The notes: a model not told the origin generated them from the sequence alone. A stretch of DNA of 64,000 nucleotides from Pseudodesulfovibrio sp. (GCA_016744135.1 JADGEX010000001.1:755029-819028), one strand, 5' to 3'; shown: positions 55,440 to 64,000, numbered from the stretch's first letter. Made by a program: numbers and translations.

Positions 55440-56117
55440 ATGGAGATTACATGGTTCGGCCACGCAAATTTCAGAATCAAGGCCGCTGACGCAACCCTGT
55501 TCATCGACCCCTTTTTTGTGGGCAATCCCAGTGCCACCACGTCATACAAAGAGGTGGAAGAGTGCTCTCTCATTCTGGTCACCCATGACCATAGTGATCA
55601 TATAGGCCAAACGCTGGAGCTCGCTATCAAACATGATGCCGAAGTTATTGCTATCTTCGACGTTATTCAGGAACTCATCAAACTCGGCTTGCCGGAACAT
55701 CTCGGTGTCGGCATGAACATCGGCGGCACTGTCACCCGACAAGGGCTTGACATAAAGATGGTTCAAGCCATGCATTCCACAGTAAATGGCTCGCCCGCCG
55801 GATTCATCATCACCGACCCAAAAGGATTGTGTGTTTATAATTCCGGCGACACGGGTCTCTTCGGTGACATGGAACTCTTCGGTAAATTTCACGACATCGA
55901 CATTGCCATGCTACCCATCGGGGGACGTTTTACCATGGACGCCAAACAGGCTGCCTATGCTTGCAAACTGCTTGGGTGCAAAAAAGTAATCCCGCAACAT
56001 TGGGGAACCTGGCCTATTCTGGACCAGAACACCCAGACCATGGCGGAACAACTTGCCCTGACCTCACCCGACACGGAACTCCTGACATTGGGAATAGACA
56101 AACCGTTTGAGATCTAG
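55440..56117 (+). CDS. UPF0173-type metallo-beta-lactamase-fold hydrolase
   Basis: 225 residues. ITWFGHANFRI, FIDPFFVGNP, THDHSDH (HXHXDH zinc motif) and YNSGDTGLFGDM, then IPQHWGT match the UPF0173 family. Substrate unknown. AGGAG site eight bases upstream of ATG 55440. Co-transcribed with ubiX. Its stop TAG shares a CTAG with the uvrC stop on the other strand. Confidence 0.9.
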   Translation: MEITWFGHANFRIKAADATLFIDPFFVGNPSATTSYKEVEECSLILVTHDHSDHIGQTLELAIKHDAEVIAIFDVIQELIKLGLPEHLGVGMNIGGTVTRQGLDIKMVQAMHSTVNGSPAGFIITDPKGLCVYNSGDTGLFGDMELFGKFHDIDIAMLPIGGRFTMDAKQAAYACKLLGCKKVIPQHWGTWPILDQNTQTMAEQLALTSPDTELLTLGIDKPFEI

Positions 56118-57952
56118 ACCTTTCTTGAGGCTTTCAGTGACTGTAAAGCCGTATAAATTTTCTCAGCCCGCTTCTGACCAATACCGGGCAATGCAGTGAT
56201 ATCGGCACTATCAGCTTTGAGCATATCATCCAACGATGCAAACTGGTCCCATAAAATCCTGGCTGTTTTAGGACCAATGCCAGGAAGGGACGTCAATTCA
56301 CTGCTCAAAACAGCCTTCTTCCGCGATCTGCGTTGACGCCCGATAACAAATCGATGCGCCGCATCCCGCATTTTCTGCAAGAACAGCAACTCCGCACTAC
56401 CCGGCTTGAGCGGCATGGGATTTTTACGTCCAGGCCGAAAAATAAAATCCCCCAATTCGCCAGCCCGCCGGGACTCTCCTTTGGCTATCGATACCAACTC
56501 CCAACAAACATCATCCACACATTCATTCAAAGCCGCTTCCACTGCGGACAACTGGCCACGTCCGCCGTCAATAAGCACCAGATCCGGCCATGGCGGCCCG
56601 GATTCAACTCTGCGTTTAGCCCATGCCGACAAAGCCGCATAATCATCTCCGGTTCCTTCCAGTTCCGAAAACGCATACAAACGAGATGCCTCCGGGCTCC
56701 GCCGTCCTTCTTCGAACACAACTTGCCCAACCCGCATATTCGTGCCTGACAAATGCGATGCATCCACACACTCAATGCGTACTGGTTCCTCGGGTAATCG
56801 CAGCACTTTCTGTAACCGTGCAGCAATGGTATCTTTTCGCTCACGCGCCTGCGCTCCGACACTCCGGGCCAATCCAACCAAGTGTTTTTCTTTAGTCGTT
56901 TGCGGCAAGGCAATACGGACCGATCCTACCCCACGGTCGGCCAACACCTCGGACAACGGCGAATCATCAAACTCGTAGGGTGCTATAATCAATGAGGGAA
57001 TAAATCGTCCCGGCCCATAGAACTGGGAAATAAAACTCTCGACCACCTCCGGCCCTTCATCCAACGTCAGACCAGGCCAGAAAAATTGTTTCTCATCAAG
57101 TAACCTCCCTTGCCGCACAAACAGCAAACCAAGTCCAAGGCCCTGTTCATTCTGAGCCAACCCGATAACATCTCGGTCACGATTGTCATGAATGACGGCA
57201 ATCTGTCCTTCCACGGTCTTTTTCACCGCACGTATCTGATCACGAAACACCACAGCTTTTTCGAACTCCATATCCTTTGAAGCTACTTTCATCTGACGAG
57301 TCAGGGAATCCACCAGCTCCATACTGCGACCAGAAAGCAACATTTCAATGCGCTGAACCATATCATTATATAAAGAACGATCCACTTCCTTGACGCACGG
57401 CGCCCAACATTGATGGATGTCATGATAGAGACAGGGACGAATCCGATTTTTGAACGCCGTATCCGTACATTTACGCAAAGGGAAAACCTTGCCAAGCAAC
57501 TTCCACACGGTTCTGGCAGCAGTAGATGAAGTGAATGGTCCAAAATAAACGGAACCGTCTCGAACAACTTTACGCGTGATGGACAACCGAGGGAACGCAG
57601 ACTGCTTGTCCAGCTTAAACAAAGCGTACTGCTTGTCGTCCTTGAGCACTATATTATAGCGGGGTCGGTGCTTCTTGATCAGTCCGGACTCCAAAAGCAG
57701 AGCTTCCTTCTCCGTGCTCGTCAGCAAAATGTCCACCTTCCGAATATGACTGACAAGGGCAATGGTCTTCGGCGTATGATTCGCACTCGCTCGAAAATAC
57801 GAGGACAACCGCTTGCGCAGACTCTTGGCCTTGCCAACATACAAGATACGCCCTCGGTCATTCTTCATCAAATAGACCCCGGGTGTATCTGGATAATCAG
57901 CGGACAAAAATTTGAACTTTGTATCCATGGCAGTGTTGTTTTTTTTCGACAC
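56114..57952 (-). CDS. uvrC: UvrABC endonuclease subunit C
   Basis: 612 residues. GIY-YIG nuclease domain (about 20-105, GVYLMKNDRGRILYVGKAKSLRKRL), a CX-rich middle, UVR domain near 210, RNase-H-like nuclease domain (about 390-500), and two helix-hairpin-helix repeats at the end (LTSLPGIGPKTARIL, ITALPGIGQKRAEKI). GTG 57952 has GGAG five bases upstream; the ATG at 57928 has no site. Cuts damaged DNA on both sides. Convergent stop overlap with the MBL gene. Confidence 0.96.
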   Translation of the reverse strand: MSKKNNTAMDTKFKFLSADYPDTPGVYLMKNDRGRILYVGKAKSLRKRLSSYFRASANHTPKTIALVSHIRKVDILLTSTEKEALLLESGLIKKHRPRYNIVLKDDKQYALFKLDKQSAFPRLSITRKVVRDGSVYFGPFTSSTAARTVWKLLGKVFPLRKCTDTAFKNRIRPCLYHDIHQCWAPCVKEVDRSLYNDMVQRIEMLLSGRSMELVDSLTRQMKVASKDMEFEKAVVFRDQIRAVKKTVEGQIAVIHDNRDRDVIGLAQNEQGLGLGLLFVRQGRLLDEKQFFWPGLTLDEGPEVVESFISQFYGPGRFIPSLIIAPYEFDDSPLSEVLADRGVGSVRIALPQTTKEKHLVGLARSVGAQARERKDTIAARLQKVLRLPEEPVRIECVDASHLSGTNMRVGQVVFEEGRRSPEASRLYAFSELEGTGDDYAALSAWAKRRVESGPPWPDLVLIDGGRGQLSAVEAALNECVDDVCWELVSIAKGESRRAGELGDFIFRPGRKNPMPLKPGSAELLFLQKMRDAAHRFVIGRQRRSRKKAVLSSELTSLPGIGPKTARILWDQFASLDDMLKADSADITALPGIGQKRAEKIYTALQSLKASRKV

Positions 57953-58207
57953 ATTCTCTCCAGATTCAAAGCATACTGTATTTTTCAGGACAAATCATCT
58001 TTTCATATTGAACATTTAACTACTTGAAATATAATTATTTATACCGATAAACACACAGACAAAAGTTCAATTTTTTGAACGGTAAAAAAATTTATACTTT
58101 TTACATTTATTTCACCGAAACCCCTTGCAAAAGCCTAAGCCATACGGTAAACAAAAAACAGTTTAGGCGTTTACTTGGTTTGAATTGCAAAAAAAGGAAG
58201 ATTTATT

Positions 58208-59578
58208 ATGAAACGTTTGACTCTGCTTGCAGTCGCCCTGACCATGGTCTTGGGCATGGCTGCTACCTCTTTCGCAGCTCCCGAAGTTACCATTTCTGGT
58301 AACGTTCTGGTCAACGCTGTTTGGCGTGCCAACTGGGATTTCGCTGACAACAATGACGCTGTGAACAAAACAACTCGCGCCATGGACATCCGTGAGCGTG
58401 CTGACCTGTACTTCACCGTTACTGCCAATGAAAACCTGAAAGCCGTTCTTGGCTTCCGTTCCGTTCGCGGCGACTGGGGTCAGGCTGGCATGGTTGCTGA
58501 CCAGTCCGGTTCTGGCGCACAGAACACAATCGATCTGCGTGATGCATACATCGATTTCAACTGGCCCGGCACTTCCGTTAACGTGAAAGCCGGTCTCATG
58601 CCTGTTGGTCTGCCCGCCGCTGTCGGTGGCGCTAGCATGGTCCACAACGCTCGCACCACTGGTGTGATGGTTAGCTCCCCGATCACTGACAACGTCAGCG
58701 TTCTCGGTGGCTGGGTCCGCGCAGGCGATCTCAACACGACCGCTGCTGTTGACGCTACCAATGATTCCGCTATTGATAGCTGGATCTTGGCTCTGCCCCT
58801 GAACTTTGAAGGCGTCGCCATGGCTCCTTACGTCATGTACGCCCCCATGGGTAACAATGCTGGCAACACCGCTTCTGCAGCAATCGTTGGTCTGACCAAC
58901 CGCGCTGTCACTGGTGCTTACACTGATGAAGCAATCAACAACGCTTACTGGCTCGGTACTGATTTCACCCTGTCCATGTTTGATCCTTTCGTAGTTCGTG
59001 CTGACCTGAACTATGGTAAAGTTGATGGCGACAGAGACCTGTACGACCGTTCCGGTTGGTTGTTCGACATCGCTTTGGATTACACTGGTTTTGATTTCAT
59101 GAACCTGTCCCTGACCTACGCCTACACCACTGGTGAAGACGATGACAACACCAACGGTTCCGAGCGTATGCCTGTTCTCATCAACGACTGGGCTATCGGT
59201 TCCTTCTGGTTCGGCGGTGGCTTGATCACCGGTGACGATCTGGACAGCGACTCCGACAACATCGGCTTCCACGCCGTTGCTTTGTCCGCTACCGGCATCC
59301 AGTCCTTCGCTGAAGGCCTGACTCACGATGCTCACATCGTGTACGCCAAGGGTACCAACGACACCAACGCTGGTGGCATGGTCTACGGCGCTTCCTTGAC
59401 CGAAGACGACACCATGTGGGAACTCGACTTCAACACCATGTACAAGATCTACGACGAACTGACCCTGTACAATGGTCTTGGTTACGTCAATCTGGACCTC
59501 GACGAAGACGCTTGGGGCGCTAACGCTGACGGCGGCGACGCTTGGAAGTTCCAGATTGGTATGGTTTACCAGTTCTAA
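58208..59578 (+). CDS. Desulfovibrio-type outer-membrane porin
   Basis: 456 residues. Signal peptide (1-23, ending SFA). The mature protein is rich in Gly, Asn, Asp and aromatic residues with alternating strands and ends in a Phe (YQF), the beta-barrel insertion signal. Family: homotrimeric outer-membrane porins of sulfate reducers. GGAAG site nine bases upstream. Its codon usage is markedly biased, in line with high expression. Long 5' region (255 bases) with no certain promoter. Ends in a strong terminator. Confidence 0.9.
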   Translation: MKRLTLLAVALTMVLGMAATSFAAPEVTISGNVLVNAVWRANWDFADNNDAVNKTTRAMDIRERADLYFTVTANENLKAVLGFRSVRGDWGQAGMVADQSGSGAQNTIDLRDAYIDFNWPGTSVNVKAGLMPVGLPAAVGGASMVHNARTTGVMVSSPITDNVSVLGGWVRAGDLNTTAAVDATNDSAIDSWILALPLNFEGVAMAPYVMYAPMGNNAGNTASAAIVGLTNRAVTGAYTDEAINNAYWLGTDFTLSMFDPFVVRADLNYGKVDGDRDLYDRSGWLFDIALDYTGFDFMNLSLTYAYTTGEDDDNTNGSERMPVLINDWAIGSFWFGGGLITGDDLDSDSDNIGFHAVALSATGIQSFAEGLTHDAHIVYAKGTNDTNAGGMVYGASLTEDDTMWELDFNTMYKIYDELTLYNGLGYVNLDLDEDAWGANADGGDAWKFQIGMVYQF

Positions 59579-59623
59579 TTTGATTAGAACTTAAGCTGAA
59601 AAGCTTAATTGCCAAGTAACGCC

Positions 59624-59661
59624 AGAGGGCCGGGGAGTGCAAACCCCGGCCCTCTTTTATT
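59624..59661 (+). terminator. Terminator of the porin gene
   Basis: 12-bp GC-rich perfect stem (59624-59635 with 59644-59655), 8-base loop, then TTTATTATTTT. Confidence 0.88.
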
Positions 59662-59736
59662 ATTTTGTGTCGTCACAGCTGTACTCAAGAATACGCAAAT
59701 GCACTGAGACAATGAGATGATTATCAACAGCTATGC

Positions 59737-59765
59737 TCGACTTTTGGTTTTGCCTCGGATATATA
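59737..59765 (+). promoter_or_regulatory. Possible promoter of hisD
   Basis: TCGACT (59737-59742), 17-base spacer, TATATA (59760-59765), within TATATAAT. About 48 bases upstream of the ATG. Confidence 0.4.
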
Positions 59766-59812
59766 ATTCCTCCTTGGACAACAACACACCATATTGAATA
59801 GAGGTCATCATC

Positions 59813-61117
59813 ATGCCTTGCAGAGCATTGAAATATTCGACCAGCGACGATTGGACCGCCATCCGTGAATGGCTCGATCAACGCAAAGACCCTGACACCA
59901 AGGTCGACACCCTGGTGCGAGACATTCTGAACAACGTCAAAAATCGCGGCGATGAAGCGCTTGTAGAATACACCCGCAAATTCGACTGCGAATCGCTTGA
60001 AGTCTCACAGATACGTATCCCGATTGACGTCATTAAAGCGGCGCTGTCGAACATCCCCGAATCCGATGTCGCCATTCTTGAAGAAGCCATTGATCGCGTA
60101 CGTACCTTTCATACCAACCAAAAAGAAAAATCTTGGTGGACCACCGACGAAGACGGCACCATTCTCGGCCAGATGGTTCGCCCCATTGATCGTGTCGGCC
60201 TATACGTCCCCGGCGGTCAGGGCGGTGAGACCCCACTTATTTCCAGCCTCATTATGAACGCTGTCCCGGCTCAGGTTGCTGGCGTCAACTCCATTGCCGT
60301 CACTTCGCCTCCGCGCAAAGACGGCACCCTGAATCCACATATTTTGGCAACCGCTGCCCTACTCGGTCTGGACGAAGTCTATTTGGCTGGTTCTGCATGG
60401 GCCATTGGTGCTCTTGTCTATGGTACAAACACCATTGCACCGTGCGACATGTTGGCCGGTCCCGGAAATATATTCGTTGCCACTGCTAAATCCCAACTTA
60501 TCGGACATGTGGGCATTGACATGGTCGCCGGTCCCAGTGAAATCGCCATCCTTGCAGACGAGTCCGCGACTCCAGCATGGTTGGCCGCTGATATGCTTTC
60601 CCAAGCTGAACACGATCCGTTGGCCGCATCCATTCTCGTCACCCCGGACACGGAACTGGCCGCAAAAGTTAGAGACGAATTAATTACCCAATGCGCGGAG
60701 TTGCCTCGTGGTGAAATCGCGGCTAAATCCCTTGAAGACTGGGGTGCCATCGTCACTGTACCGGACCTCAAAACCGGTGCGGAATTTATCAACCTACTGG
60801 CTGCCGAACACCTTGAACTGGCCATTGCCGATCCATGGACCATGCTTGGTTCCATACGACATGCCGGAGCCATCTTCATGGGACATAACTCGCCCGAACC
60901 CGTGGGCGACTATTTTGCAGGCCCCAACCACGTACTGCCGACCCTTCGCACAGTCCGCTTCTCGTCGGCTTTATCTGTTCAGAATTTTTGCAAGAAATCC
61001 AGTGTGATTGCGACCAGTCCAAACTTTGTTGCCGAACACGGTGACAAAATAGCCCGACTGGCACGTCTGGAAGGATTGGAAGCCCACGCCCGTAGCGTGG
61101 AAAAACGAACCAAGTAA
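59813..61117 (+). CDS. hisD: Histidinol dehydrogenase
   Basis: 434 residues. RVGLYVPGGQGGETPLISSLIMNAVPAQVAGV, DMLAGPGNIFVATAKSQL, DMVAGPSEIAILAD, DMLSQAEHDP (zinc ligands) and GPNHVLPT are standard. It does the last two steps of histidine synthesis. ATG 59813 has GAGG eight bases upstream. Other his genes are not in the window. Followed closely by purC (27-base gap). Confidence 0.96.
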   Translation: MPCRALKYSTSDDWTAIREWLDQRKDPDTKVDTLVRDILNNVKNRGDEALVEYTRKFDCESLEVSQIRIPIDVIKAALSNIPESDVAILEEAIDRVRTFHTNQKEKSWWTTDEDGTILGQMVRPIDRVGLYVPGGQGGETPLISSLIMNAVPAQVAGVNSIAVTSPPRKDGTLNPHILATAALLGLDEVYLAGSAWAIGALVYGTNTIAPCDMLAGPGNIFVATAKSQLIGHVGIDMVAGPSEIAILADESATPAWLAADMLSQAEHDPLAASILVTPDTELAAKVRDELITQCAELPRGEIAAKSLEDWGAIVTVPDLKTGAEFINLLAAEHLELAIADPWTMLGSIRHAGAIFMGHNSPEPVGDYFAGPNHVLPTLRTVRFSSALSVQNFCKKSSVIATSPNFVAEHGDKIARLARLEGLEAHARSVEKRTK

Positions 61118-61144
61118 TATTACATTAATAGAGAGGGAAGACTC

Positions 61145-62041
61145 ATGGCCGGCGTTCTGGAAACTAACATCACCGAATATCCGCTCATTTCCAAGGGTAA
61201 AGTGCGCGACATCTATGAAATTGATGACGACACTCTGCTCCTCGTAACCACGGACCGCCTCTCCGCGTTCGATGTGGTCATGCCTGATCCCATCGAAGAC
61301 AAGGGCAAGGTCCTCAACCAGATCACTTTATTCTGGATGAAAATGATGGAAGACCTTGTGCCTAACCATATCATCGCCACCAATGTGGATGACTATCCTG
61401 AATCGCTGCACAAATATAAAGCGGAACTTCAGGACCGCAGTGTGCTTGCCAAGAAAGCCAAACCTCTGCCCATCGAATGCATCGTGCGCGGTTTCATCAC
61501 TGGTTCCGGTTGGAAAGATTACCAGAAAAACGGTGAAATCTGCGGGCACAAGCTGCCAGAAAACCTGAAAGAATCCGAAATGCTTGAAAAGGCGTTGTTC
61601 ACCCCGTCCACCAAAGCTGATCTCGGTGACCATGATGAAAACATCACGCTAGATCAGGCTGCCGCTCTGCTCGGTGAAGAGATGATGCGCAAGGTGGAAA
61701 AGCTCACACTGAACATTTACACGCGCGCTCGCGATTATGCCAAGGAACGCGGCATTCTCATTGCCGATACCAAATTCGAATTCGGCACCATTGATGGTGA
61801 GTTGATCTTCATCGACGAAGCCCTGACCCCTGATTCTTCTCGCTTCTGGCCAGAAGAAGGGTATGAGCCCGGCAAATCACAACCGAGTTTTGACAAGCAA
61901 TACTTCCGCGATTGGTTGGAAGAAATCGGATTCAACAAGCAGCCCCCGGCACCAAGCATCCCGGCGGAGATCGCTGCGCAGACTCGTGCCAATTATCTGG
62001 AAGCATACAAACTGCTGACAGGTGAAGACCTCGAAGTATAG
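61145..62041 (+). CDS. purC: Phosphoribosylaminoimidazole-succinocarboxamide synthase
   Basis: 298 residues, the longer form. ISKGKVRDIYEIDDDTLLLVTTDRLSAFDVVM, ECIVRGFITGSGWKDYQKNG and DTKFEFGTIDGELIFIDEALTPDSSRFW are diagnostic. It couples aspartate to CAIR in purine synthesis. GGGAAG site nine bases upstream of the ATG. Probably co-transcribed with hisD; both use or recycle AICAR-type intermediates. Confidence 0.96.
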   Translation: MAGVLETNITEYPLISKGKVRDIYEIDDDTLLLVTTDRLSAFDVVMPDPIEDKGKVLNQITLFWMKMMEDLVPNHIIATNVDDYPESLHKYKAELQDRSVLAKKAKPLPIECIVRGFITGSGWKDYQKNGEICGHKLPENLKESEMLEKALFTPSTKADLGDHDENITLDQAAALLGEEMMRKVEKLTLNIYTRARDYAKERGILIADTKFEFGTIDGELIFIDEALTPDSSRFWPEEGYEPGKSQPSFDKQYFRDWLEEIGFNKQPPAPSIPAEIAAQTRANYLEAYKLLTGEDLEV

Positions 62042-62050
62042 GAGGCTCCC

Positions 62051-62140
62051 ATGCCTGAATGGTTGCAACTCGTAGGCCTTGTTATTCTTGGCCTTGTTGT
62101 CGGACGAATGGTCCGTGGCAAGTTCGGCGGTGGCGGTTGA
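62051..62140 (+). CDS. Putative 29-residue membrane peptide
   Basis: A 30-codon ORF starting five bases after GGAGG, which itself follows the purC stop. The predicted peptide starts MPEWLQLVGLVILGLVVGR and continues to a Lys/Gly-rich end; one hydrophobic helix with a positive tail. The ribosome site is better than many genes here. Not proven by homology; may be a translated micro-protein. Confidence 0.5.
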   Translation: MPEWLQLVGLVILGLVVGRMVRGKFGGGG

Positions 62141-62226
62141 GGCCCCTCAAGTGATAAATGCGGCTGGACGCCGCCTGAAAAAGATGATCAAGATAAATAG
62201 ATAACCGGAAGGGATGCCGTCCCGAC

Positions 62227-62255
62227 TTGACAGGTACGGCAAATACAACTATTAA
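62227..62255 (+). promoter_or_regulatory. Sigma70 promoter of the rpsF-rpsR-rplI-dnaB operon
   Basis: TTGACA (62227-62232), a 17-base spacer and TATTAA (62250-62255), 66 bases before the rpsF ATG. Nearly consensus. Confidence 0.75.
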
Positions 62256-62269
62256 TCCTCTCTTGCCTT

Positions 62270-62296
62270 GCCCTCCTCCAATTTGTGGAGCAGGGC
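62270..62296 (+). promoter_or_regulatory. Hairpin in the rpsF 5' leader
   Basis: GCCCT-C-CTCCA / TGGAG-C-AGGGC stem with a symmetric C/C mismatch and a five-base loop, shortly after the predicted transcription start. A candidate for autoregulation by S6/S18, as known for rpsF leaders, though the exact motif is not verified. Confidence 0.45.
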
Positions 62297-62320
62297 CAAT
62301 GACCAAAAGGAGTAATAATA

Positions 62321-62611
62321 ATGGCTAACAACTACGAGACGCTCGTGCTTCTCTCCCCGGAGTTGGCTGAGGAAAACAGGAAAGAAATCCTGGAAAACCT
62401 CACCACCATCGTGGACCGTGAAGGCGGCAAAATGGTTGAGACCGATGATTGGGGCATGCGCCAGCTGGCCTACCCCGTCGAAAAGCAGACCCGTGGATAC
62501 TACGTTCGCCTTGTGTACGCCGCTCCCGGCGCACTGGTTGCCGAACTGGAACGCAACATCCGCATCACCGACGGCGTCTTCAAGTTCATGACCGTCAAAC
62601 TGGCTGCCTAG
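62321..62611 (+). CDS. rpsF: 30S ribosomal protein S6
   Basis: 96 residues. [48 protein letters not shown] and [16 protein letters not shown] match S6. AGGAG site nine bases upstream. First gene of the operon; S6 pairs with S18 on the ribosome. Confidence 0.97.
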   Translation: MANNYETLVLLSPELAEENRKEILENLTTIVDREGGKMVETDDWGMRQLAYPVEKQTRGYYVRLVYAAPGALVAELERNIRITDGVFKFMTVKLAA

Positions 62612-62622
62612 GAGGTTTCACC

Positions 62623-62886
62623 ATGGCATTTCGCAAAAAATTCACACCGAGGAAGAAGTTCTGCCGCTTTTGCGCGGACAAGGAACTGCCTCTGGATTAC
62701 AAGCGCCCTGATATCCTTCGTGACTTCGTGACTGAGCGTGGCAAGATCATTGCCCGCCGCATCACTGGCACCTGTGCAAAGCACCAGCGTCGCCTGACCA
62801 ACGAAATCAAGCGCGCCCGTCAGATGGCTCTCCTGTTCTACACCACCGTTCACAGCACTGATGTGAAAAAGCGTAGCTCCATGTAG
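62623..62886 (+). CDS. rpsR: 30S ribosomal protein S18, Cys-containing form
   Basis: 87 residues. FCRFCADKE and [10 protein letters not shown] give a CXXC plus Cys/His set, as in zinc-binding (C+) ribosomal proteins. The rest, [44 protein letters not shown], is S18. GGAGG lies seven bases upstream; 11 bases after rpsF. Confidence 0.96.
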   Translation: MAFRKKFTPRKKFCRFCADKELPLDYKRPDILRDFVTERGKIIARRITGTCAKHQRRLTNEIKRARQMALLFYTTVHSTDVKKRSSM

Positions 62887-62898
62887 GAGGGAGGACTT

Positions 62899-63429
62899 AT
62901 GAAACTTATTTTACGCGCTGACGTCGACTCTTTGGGTCGACTCGGAGACATCGTTACCGTCAAGAATGGCTATGGCCGCAACTACCTGATTCCTCAGGGC
63001 CTTGCAAAGCCTGCCACCAAAGCAAACCTCAAAGCTTTCGAACTCGAACGTCGTAAGCTGCAGGAAAATGCTGATTCCCTTCGTGCACAGGCTCAAGGTC
63101 TGGCCGATAAAATCGCCGCCACTCCGGTTTCTATCGCAGTGCGTGTTGGCGATGGCGACAAGCTGTACGGCTCTGTCACCACCTCCAACATCGGCGAAGC
63201 CATGGAAGAAGCCGGCATCGACATTGATCGCCGTAAAATCCTGCTTCCCGAGCCCATCCGTGCTCTGGGTGAGTACGACATCGAAATCCGGCTGCACCCC
63301 GATGTGCGCGGCGAGCTGAAGCTCACCGTCGCTCGTCACGGTCGCCCCATCGAAGACATCGAAGAAGTGGCTGAGGCCGTCGAGGAATCCATAGAGAATG
63401 CCGAAGACGCCGAAACCACAGAGGCCTAA
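62899..63429 (+). CDS. rplI: 50S ribosomal protein L9 with acidic C-terminal extension
   Basis: 176 residues, longer than E. coli L9 (149). LILRADVDSLGRLGDIVTVKNGYGRNYLIPQGLA is the N-terminal domain; the C-terminal domain ends near residue 150 and a Glu/Asp/Ala-rich tail of about 27 residues follows. GGAGG site. Its tail overlaps the predicted dnaB start. Confidence 0.96.
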   Translation: MKLILRADVDSLGRLGDIVTVKNGYGRNYLIPQGLAKPATKANLKAFELERRKLQENADSLRAQAQGLADKIAATPVSIAVRVGDGDKLYGSVTTSNIGEAMEEAGIDIDRRKILLPEPIRALGEYDIEIRLHPDVRGELKLTVARHGRPIEDIEEVAEAVEESIENAEDAETTEA

Positions 63430-64000
63430 ATCAGGCCGATACGAGGTTAATCCGGAAGAGGCCTTAGATAGGGCCTCTTCCGATCTCGTACGCAAAGTCC
63501 CCCCGAACTCCCTTGATGCAGAGCAAGCCGTTCTCGGCGGCGTATTTCAATCTGAGCACATGTTCCATCAACTGGTGGATGTGATCACTGCCGACGACTT
63601 CTATTCACCGGCTCACAGGGATATTTTCAAAGCATTTACGCAGCTATATGACAGCCACAAGCCCATTGATGTGGTCACTGTTGCCAACCAGCTTGAACAG
63701 GACGGCACCCTCGATACCGTCGGCGGTCCTGTCTACCTTGCTGAGCTTTCCGATTCTGTCATCAGTGCGAGCAACGCGCTCTACCATGGCCAAATCGTAC
63801 GCGACAAATGTATTCTGCGTCGCCTTATCGACATTTCAAGCGGTATTATTTCCAACTGCTTTTCTTCCCGCGATGTTAACGAAGTCCTTGACGAATCCGA
63901 AAAGGAAATCTTCAAGATCGCACAGAGCAAGGAAATGCGTGGCATGATGCCAAGCAACCAGCTCATCACTAAAGTTTTTGAAGAGTTGGAAGCAAAGTTC
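63398..64000 (+). CDS. dnaB: Replicative DNA helicase DnaB, 3' part outside window
   Basis: 201 codons visible. RKVPPNSLDAEQAVLGGVFQ, DDFYSPAHRDIFKAF, DVVTVANQLEQDGTLDTVGGPVYLAELSD and the linker region are the DnaB N-terminal domain; the RecA-like motor lies beyond the window. The only in-frame start before the family region is ATG 63398, inside the end of rplI in another frame (32-base overlap), giving a basic leader (MPKTPKPQRPKSGRYEV). No good ribosome site. The order rpsF-rpsR-rplI-dnaB is common in bacteria. Confidence 0.93.
   Translation, partial: MPKTPKPQRPKSGRYEVNPEEALDRASSDLVRKVPPNSLDAEQAVLGGVFQSEHMFHQLVDVITADDFYSPAHRDIFKAFTQLYDSHKPIDVVTVANQLEQDGTLDTVGGPVYLAELSDSVISASNALYHGQIVRDKCILRRLIDISSGIISNCFSSRDVNEVLDESEKEIFKIAQSKEMRGMMPSNQLITKVFEELEAKF
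63454..63481 (+). repeat. Perfect 10-bp inverted repeat inside the start of dnaB
   Basis: GGAAGAGGCC and its complement GGCCTCTTCC with an eight-base loop. It follows the rplI stop by 24 bases and has no T-run, so it is not an ordinary terminator. If dnaB starts at 63398, the hairpin is within its coding sequence. Confidence 0.7.

Noticed and set aside
58163-59335. 390-codon minus-strand frame opposite the porin
   Set aside because: A by-product of the porin's biased codon usage; low-complexity Val/Gly/Ser/Asp composition and no family match.

Overview
The window looks like a continuous chromosomal stretch of a Gram-negative sulfate-reducer-type bacterium, most likely Desulfovibrionaceae (Pseudodesulfovibrio/Desulfovibrio type). 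This is inferred from a complex I cluster without nuoE, nuoF and nuoG, a Desulfovibrio-style outer-membrane porin, a ~1000-residue glutamate dehydrogenase, a separate UbiD/UbiX pair, a TPP-controlled thiSGHFEC operon and many GGDEF/HD-GYP/CheV/haemerythrin signalling genes. Base composition appears even, near 50% G+C. I see no IS element, prophage, CRISPR array or integrase; this is mostly core genome with some lineage-specific genes.

Layout. 1-6359 (-): nuoABCDHIJK plus a truncated antiporter-like subunit. 6640-8696 (-): response-regulator diguanylate cyclase behind a ComB-like phosphatase. 8873-13394: UDP-xylose synthase, GT4, PAP2 phosphatase, TVP38 membrane protein, LABN protein and GT2, an envelope-glycan/lipid-carrier neighbourhood. 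13556-13632: initiator tRNA. 13782-17216: degenerate HD-GYP protein, a protein resembling the start of type I-secreted adhesins, and an FKBP/defective-methyltransferase fusion. 17271-22155 (-): thiamine operon under a TPP riboswitch with a visible terminator platform.

22293-44101 is, after one small plus-strand gene, an unbroken minus-strand run. Read in transcription order it has three blocks: a NitT/TauT-type ABC transporter, phoH, ybeY and a membrane-anchored AlbA_2 protein; then argF-argG-argH; then ftsH-folP-cdaA-cdaR-glmM-galU, a secreted protein, priA, a Skp-like chaperone and an SH3b protein. This links protein quality control, folate, c-di-AMP and cell-wall precursor synthesis.

44267-45807 is a metal-efflux permease and its ArsR/SmtB repressor with two matching operators. 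45934-48891 is NAD-glutamate dehydrogenase. 49129-50468 is cheV plus a stand-alone HPt protein. 51055-55429 holds ubiD and ubiX flanking a Cys-rich mini-protein, a bacteriohaemerythrin, a periplasmic protein and tRNA-Arg(CCG). 55440-61117 has an MBL hydrolase, uvrC, porin and hisD. 61145-64000 runs purC, a 29-codon small ORF, then rpsF-rpsR-rplI-dnaB, where dnaB overlaps the end of rplI and leaves the window.

Starts were corrected wherever a Shine-Dalgarno sequence or family alignment favoured an internal or non-AUG codon. Functions come from recalled family motifs; no database search was run.
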